NCBI GenBank assembly: GCA_002299495.1
Contig: DBNZ01000222.1
Location: 1-9,825, forward strand
Direction: 5' to 3'
DNA length: 9,825 nucleotides
Origin: Methylococcaceae bacterium UBA659
GTDB lineage: Bacteria > Pseudomonadota > Gammaproteobacteria > Methylococcales > Methylomonadaceae
The translations under genes and the position numbers were made by a program. Below the pieces are notes generated by a model. The model did no database searches, had not been told where the DNA came from, and saw nothing but the letters and a program-made list of their open reading frames with translations. The first letter of the stretch is position 1. Each line of letters opens with the position of its first letter. Of this stretch, positions 6,838 through 9,825 are shown one piece after another.

Positions 6838-7704
6838 GTGACCGCGTCGGCCAAGCAACCCGATCATCGAGCAGATAACTTGCAGGCGCTAGAGCCGCTT
6901 GCCATCGTTAATGGCGCGCCCTACCATGAATTGCCGGAGGACTTGTACATACCGCCGGATGCGTTGGAAGTGTTCCTGGAATTGTTTGAAGGCCCGTTAG
7001 ATTTATTGTTGTATCTGATCAAAAAGCAAAATTTGGACATCCTCGACATCCCCATCGCCCAGATCACACGGCAATACATCGAATACATCCGTCTGATGTC
7101 CCATTTAAAATTGGATTTGGCGGCGGAATATTTGGTGATGGCCGCTTGGTTAGCGGAGATCAAATCCAGAATGCTGCTGCCCCGCCAAACAGAACCCGAG
7201 GCAGAGGATGCCGACCCCAGGGCCACGTTGATCCGCAGGCTACAGGCGTATGAAGCCATCAAAGGCGCGGCCGAACAGCTAGACCAACTGCCACGTTGGG
7301 AACGCGACCTGTTTCCGGCCCATGTGGCGGTGACGCATTTGCCCGTGACGCGGGTTTTTCCCGATGTGCCACTAAAGGATATATTGTCGGCTTTCCGGGA
7401 TGTGCTCAAACGCGCCGAACAACTCAGCCACCATCAAATCACCAAGGAACCGTTATCAGTCCGTGAACGAATGTCAACCATTTTGGAAAACCTTAAAACA
7501 GCGGATAGTCTCTTTTTCACGCAATTATTTAGCCGAAAAGAAGGCCGACACGGCGTTGTTGTCTCGTTTTTGGCCATCCTCGAACTCAGCAAAGAACGCC
7601 TCATCGACATCTTCCACCATCCCGGCACCCATAGCATCGGGGTCCGGATCGCCTGCGCCGAAACCGCAGCCCTCTGCGCTGAAGATGGACACCTCGTTTG
7701 CTGA
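6838..7704 (+). CDS. scpA: Segregation and condensation protein A (ScpA kleisin)
   Basis: This 288-residue kleisin subunit joins SMC and ScpB to compact and separate chromosomes. The diagnostic N-terminal core has LYIPPDALEVFLELFEG (36-52) followed by PLDLLLYLI (53-61), then LDIPIAQITRQY (69-80) and L-D-L-A-A-E-Y-L-V-M-A-A (92-103) with I-K-S-R-M-L-L-P-R (108-116). The C-terminal winged helix is around 205-270 (V-V-V-S-F-L-A-I-L-E-L at 240-250). The GTG start at 6838, 8 nt after the protease stop, keeps the extension before LYIPP that is common in gammaproteobacterial ScpA. It has no clear ribosome binding site, so the exact start is uncertain. The last 17 residues, with three cysteines, run past the usual end of the fold. 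The 3' end overlaps scpB by 20 nt. Confidence 0.92.
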   Translation: MTASAKQPDHRADNLQALEPLAIVNGAPYHELPEDLYIPPDALEVFLELFEGPLDLLLYLIKKQNLDILDIPIAQITRQYIEYIRLMSHLKLDLAAEYLVMAAWLAEIKSRMLLPRQTEPEAEDADPRATLIRRLQAYEAIKGAAEQLDQLPRWERDLFPAHVAVTHLPVTRVFPDVPLKDILSAFRDVLKRAEQLSHHQITKEPLSVRERMSTILENLKTADSLFFTQLFSRKEGRHGVVVSFLAILELSKERLIDIFHHPGTHSIGVRIACAETAALCAEDGHLVC

Positions 7705-8416
7705 ATTGACTGTCGCGGTGTCAGCGCAGCCTAGCCTATTGGCAGCCGCTAAGCCTTCGGCCATGCCATCTGAAAATGTTGCCAGCAACCGCATCGAAAC
7801 GCTGCCCGGCCAAGCGGAACCGGTTACAGAAAAGAGGGCGATACTTGAAGACAAAGCGCCCGCTTTGCCTGCGATCGCGCCGGATAGCGCGGTTAAGCAG
7901 ATAGTCGAAGCCATCTTGTTCACGGCCGGAAAGCCGATGACCAACCAACAAATCCAACAAGTTTTTCCGGAGCTGGAACAGCCGGAATTGGCCGAAATTG
8001 ACCGGGCGATTGCGGCCATAACCGAAGATTACCAGTCCCGTGCGGTACAATTGCAAAAAGTCGCCAGCGGCTACCGTTTCCAAGTCAAAACCGAGATGTC
8101 GCCCTGGGTAGCGCGGTTGTTTGCAGAAAAACCGCCCAAATATTCCCGCTCCTTACTGGAAACGCTGGCCATCATCGCCTATCGTCAACCGGTGACCCGC
8201 GGCGACATCGAAGACATCAGGGGGGTAAGCGTCAGTTCCAGCATTCTCCAAACCCTGTTGGAGCGCGAATGGGTACGGGTGGTCGCCCACAAGGAAACAC
8301 CGGGCCGGCCGGCCTTGTATGGCACCACCAAAGAGTTTCTGGATTATTTTAATTTGTCGGCATTGCATGACTTGCCGGCTATAGCAGACCTTGCCAATCT
8401 CGATTTAAGCCAATAA
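7685..8416 (+). CDS. scpB: Segregation and condensation protein B (ScpB)
   Basis: This 243-residue partner of ScpA dimerises through tandem winged helices in the SMC-ScpAB complex. The core runs from about residue 67 (A-V-K-Q-I-V-E-A-I-L-F at 69-79) through Y-S-R-S-L-L-E-T-L-A-I-I-A-Y-R-Q-P-V (153-170), RGDIEDIRGV (172-181) and GRPALYGTTKEFLDYFNL (207-224). The first 65 residues are Ala/Pro/Glu-rich and probably disordered. The start at 7685 overlaps scpA by 20 nt but has no good Shine-Dalgarno sequence. An in-frame ATG at 7763 is a real alternative and would still keep the core. The same frame stays open upstream inside scpA, so the 5' boundary is set by start choice, not by a stop. rluB follows after 8 nt. 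Confidence 0.9.
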   Translation: MDTSFAELTVAVSAQPSLLAAAKPSAMPSENVASNRIETLPGQAEPVTEKRAILEDKAPALPAIAPDSAVKQIVEAILFTAGKPMTNQQIQQVFPELEQPELAEIDRAIAAITEDYQSRAVQLQKVASGYRFQVKTEMSPWVARLFAEKPPKYSRSLLETLAIIAYRQPVTRGDIEDIRGVSVSSSILQTLLEREWVRVVAHKETPGRPALYGTTKEFLDYFNLSALHDLPAIADLANLDLSQ

Positions 8417-8424
8417 GGGCACCG

Positions 8425-9282
8425 ATGATGAATGAGAAAAAACCAACCCGTGGACTAGGTAAAACAACCGCTGCATCCGCACCACAAAACGGCCCGGACA
8501 GGTTAGGGGAGCGGGTCCAAAAAGTGCTGGCCCAAGGCGGCATCGGCTCGCGGCGGGAAATAGAACGCTGGATCAACGAAGACCGTTTACGCATCAACGG
8601 CAATCCGGTGACACTGGGAACCCGTTTGAAAGCCGGTGACCATCTGCAAATCAATGGCCGGGTGGTGCATTGGGAAAAATTTGCCATACAACCGACCCGG
8701 GTGCTGCTCTACCACAAACCGGCCGGCGAGGTGGTGACCCGCAACGACCCGCAAGGCCGACCGGTGGTGTTCGCCAACTTGCCCAGGTTGCCGACAGGGC
8801 GTTGGATCAATGTCGGACGCCTAGATATCAACACCTCTGGCTTGTTGTTGGTGACCAACAACGGCGAGCTGGCCAACCGTCTGATGCACCCGTCCAGCGA
8901 AGTCGAACGTGAGTATGCGGTGCGTATCTTAGGCGATGTCAGCGACGAAACGTTGGCAACGCTTAAACAGGGCGTGGAATTGGAAGACGGTAAAGCGCGG
9001 TTTGATGAAATCCATTTCGGCGGCGGCGAAGGCGCCAACAAATGGTATTACGTCATCGTCAAAGAAGGCCGCAACCGCCTGGTCAGGCGGTTGTGGGAAT
9101 CGCAAGAGAGGGTGGTCAGCCGCCTGATGCGGGTGCGCTATGGGCCTATCGTGTTGCCCGATGGCTTACGCGGCAAAGACCATTATGAATTGAACGATGA
9201 AGAATTGGCCTTGTTATTTGAGTTCGCCGATTTGCCCAAACCTGCCAAACAAGCACCGGCCCAACCCCGCAGCGGCCGATGA
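8425..9282 (+). CDS. rluB: 23S rRNA pseudouridine synthase, RluB type
   Basis: This 285-residue RsuA-family pseudouridine synthase is expected to modify U2605 (E. coli numbering) of 23S rRNA. An S4 RNA-binding domain lies at about 26-85 (ERVQKVLAQGGIGSRREIER at 29-48). The catalytic domain has HKPAGEVVT (97-105), the catalytic aspartate D134 in GRLDINTSGLLL (131-142), N-N-G-E-L-A-N-R-L-M-H-P (145-156) and the C-terminal EGRNRLVRRLWE (214-225). The RLW segment and the gene order scpA-scpB-rluB favour RluB over RsuA, RluE and RluF. A short basic tail (PKPAKQAPAQPRSGR, 271-285) may add RNA contacts. AAGGG at 8415-8419 precedes two adjacent ATG codons (8425 and 8428); the second has the better 8-nt spacing. 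The stop overlaps the dtd start in an ATGA. Confidence 0.93.
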   Translation: MMNEKKPTRGLGKTTAASAPQNGPDRLGERVQKVLAQGGIGSRREIERWINEDRLRINGNPVTLGTRLKAGDHLQINGRVVHWEKFAIQPTRVLLYHKPAGEVVTRNDPQGRPVVFANLPRLPTGRWINVGRLDINTSGLLLVTNNGELANRLMHPSSEVEREYAVRILGDVSDETLATLKQGVELEDGKARFDEIHFGGGEGANKWYYVIVKEGRNRLVRRLWESQERVVSRLMRVRYGPIVLPDGLRGKDHYELNDEELALLFEFADLPKPAKQAPAQPRSGR

Positions 9283-9716
9283 TCACCGTCATCCAACGGG
9301 TCACCCAAGCCTCGGTCAGCGTCGATAACGAGCGGGTGGGCAGCATCGCCGTTGGCATCATGGCCTTGCTGGCGGTCGAAAAAGCCGACACCGAAAAAGA
9401 GGCCCAACGCTTGTTGGAACGCATCTTCAATTACCGGATTTTCCCCGATGACACCGGCCGCATGAACCTTAGCCTGCGCCACATCCACGGCGGCCTGTTG
9501 CTAGTCCCCCAATTCACCTTAGCCGCCGACACCGACAAGGGCAACCGCCCCAGCTTCACTTCCGCAGCACCGCCCGCACACGGTTTTGCCTTATTCAGCC
9601 ATCTGCAACAACTGGCCTTAGCCAGCCACCCCACCGTCCAATTCGGCCGCTTTGGCGCGGATATGCAGGTCAGCTTGGTGAACGACGGGCCGGTGACGTT
9701 TATGCTACGAGCTTAG
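9279..9716 (+). CDS. dtd: D-aminoacyl-tRNA deacylase
   Basis: This 145-residue protein has the exact usual length of bacterial DTD. The enzyme hydrolyses D-amino acids (and glycine) mischarged onto tRNA and keeps translation enantiomerically pure. It starts M-I-T-V-I-Q-R-V-T-Q-A-S-V and contains N-Y-R-I-F-P-D (51-57), QFTLAADTDKGNRPSF (78-93), GADMQVSLVNDGPVTF (126-141) and the Gly-Pro pair (137-138) that enters the partner's active site. The normally conserved SQFTL segment reads PQFTL, with P77 replacing serine. The rest is canonical, so the gene is probably functional. Its ATG (9279) overlaps the rluB stop by 4 nt, which suggests translational coupling. No strong ribosome binding site is visible. 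Confidence 0.94.
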   Translation: MITVIQRVTQASVSVDNERVGSIAVGIMALLAVEKADTEKEAQRLLERIFNYRIFPDDTGRMNLSLRHIHGGLLLVPQFTLAADTDKGNRPSFTSAAPPAHGFALFSHLQQLALASHPTVQFGRFGADMQVSLVNDGPVTFMLRA

Positions 9717-9825
9717 AACGAGTTTTAAGTGGCGACGCGGTCCGCTGGCTTACGTTGCACGGTACGCGACAGTCTGCGGTGCACGGATGGTCTGTGTAGC
9801 GTTCCCGTTGCAGGAAGCGAGTTGC
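9717..9825. other. Non-coding window end with short repeats and an imperfect hairpin
   Basis: No gene or T-run terminator is seen after dtd. The stretch has GCGG-T-CCGC (9737-9745), an interrupted stem TGCAC/GTGCA (9756-9760 with 9779-9783) with an inner CGC/GCG (9765-9767 with 9776-9778), and three copies of GTTGC (9754-9758, 9807-9811 and 9821-9825). TGCACGG occurs twice in direct orientation (9756-9762 and 9780-9786). It may be the edge of a dispersed repeat or of another locus cut by the window. Confidence 0.4.

Overview
The window looks like chromosomal DNA of a methylotrophic gammaproteobacterium, most likely a methanotroph of the Methylococcales. Two lines of evidence suggest this. First, there are two methylene-tetrahydromethanopterin dehydrogenase (MtdB-type) genes, which belong to the H4MPT-linked formaldehyde oxidation pathway. 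Second, there is a gammaproteobacterial-style housekeeping run: a YciO-type protein, an M50 protease, scpA, scpB, rluB and dtd. Base composition looks moderate. All eleven genes called are on the + strand. The genus is inference.

Layout. Bases 1-275 are a leader holding a credible sigma70-like promoter (-35 at 217-222, -10 at 241-246). Bases 276-2112 carry two tandem mtdB paralogues 19 nt apart, each behind a near-identical ribosome binding site. After a 132-nt gap comes an accessory-looking stretch (2245-5192): a metallophosphoesterase, a stand-alone cytochrome P450 and a CvfB/YitL-type S1 RNA-binding protein. Bases 5193-5538 are non-coding as far as can be seen, with short tandem, direct and inverted repeats and a perfect TATAAT box. 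Bases 5539-9716 form a tight six-gene run: yciO, a site-2 protease, scpA, scpB, rluB and dtd. Gaps in this run are 8-16 nt or the genes overlap. The last 109 nt are non-coding and rich in short repeats.

How the genes work together. The mtdB pair oxidises methylene-H4MPT to methenyl-H4MPT, producing NADH or NADPH. The copies differ at the position after the second Rossmann strand that usually sets cofactor preference (Gly-Arg in copy 1, Asp-His in copy 2). They may therefore divide NADPH and NADH production. The downstream run combines chromosome condensation (ScpA/ScpB, partners of SMC) with translation quality and modification functions (YciO-like, RluB, Dtd) and a membrane protease. This looks like a co-transcribed housekeeping operon, not a single pathway. 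The P450 has all hallmark catalytic motifs, but no redox partner is encoded here and its substrate cannot be read from the sequence.

No CRISPR array, tRNA, rRNA, insertion sequence, phage gene or clearly new defence-type system was seen. The observations most worth following are the diverged mtdB tandem pair, the Ser-to-Pro change in the Dtd active-site motif, the orphan P450, and the two unexplained repeat-bearing intergenic regions.
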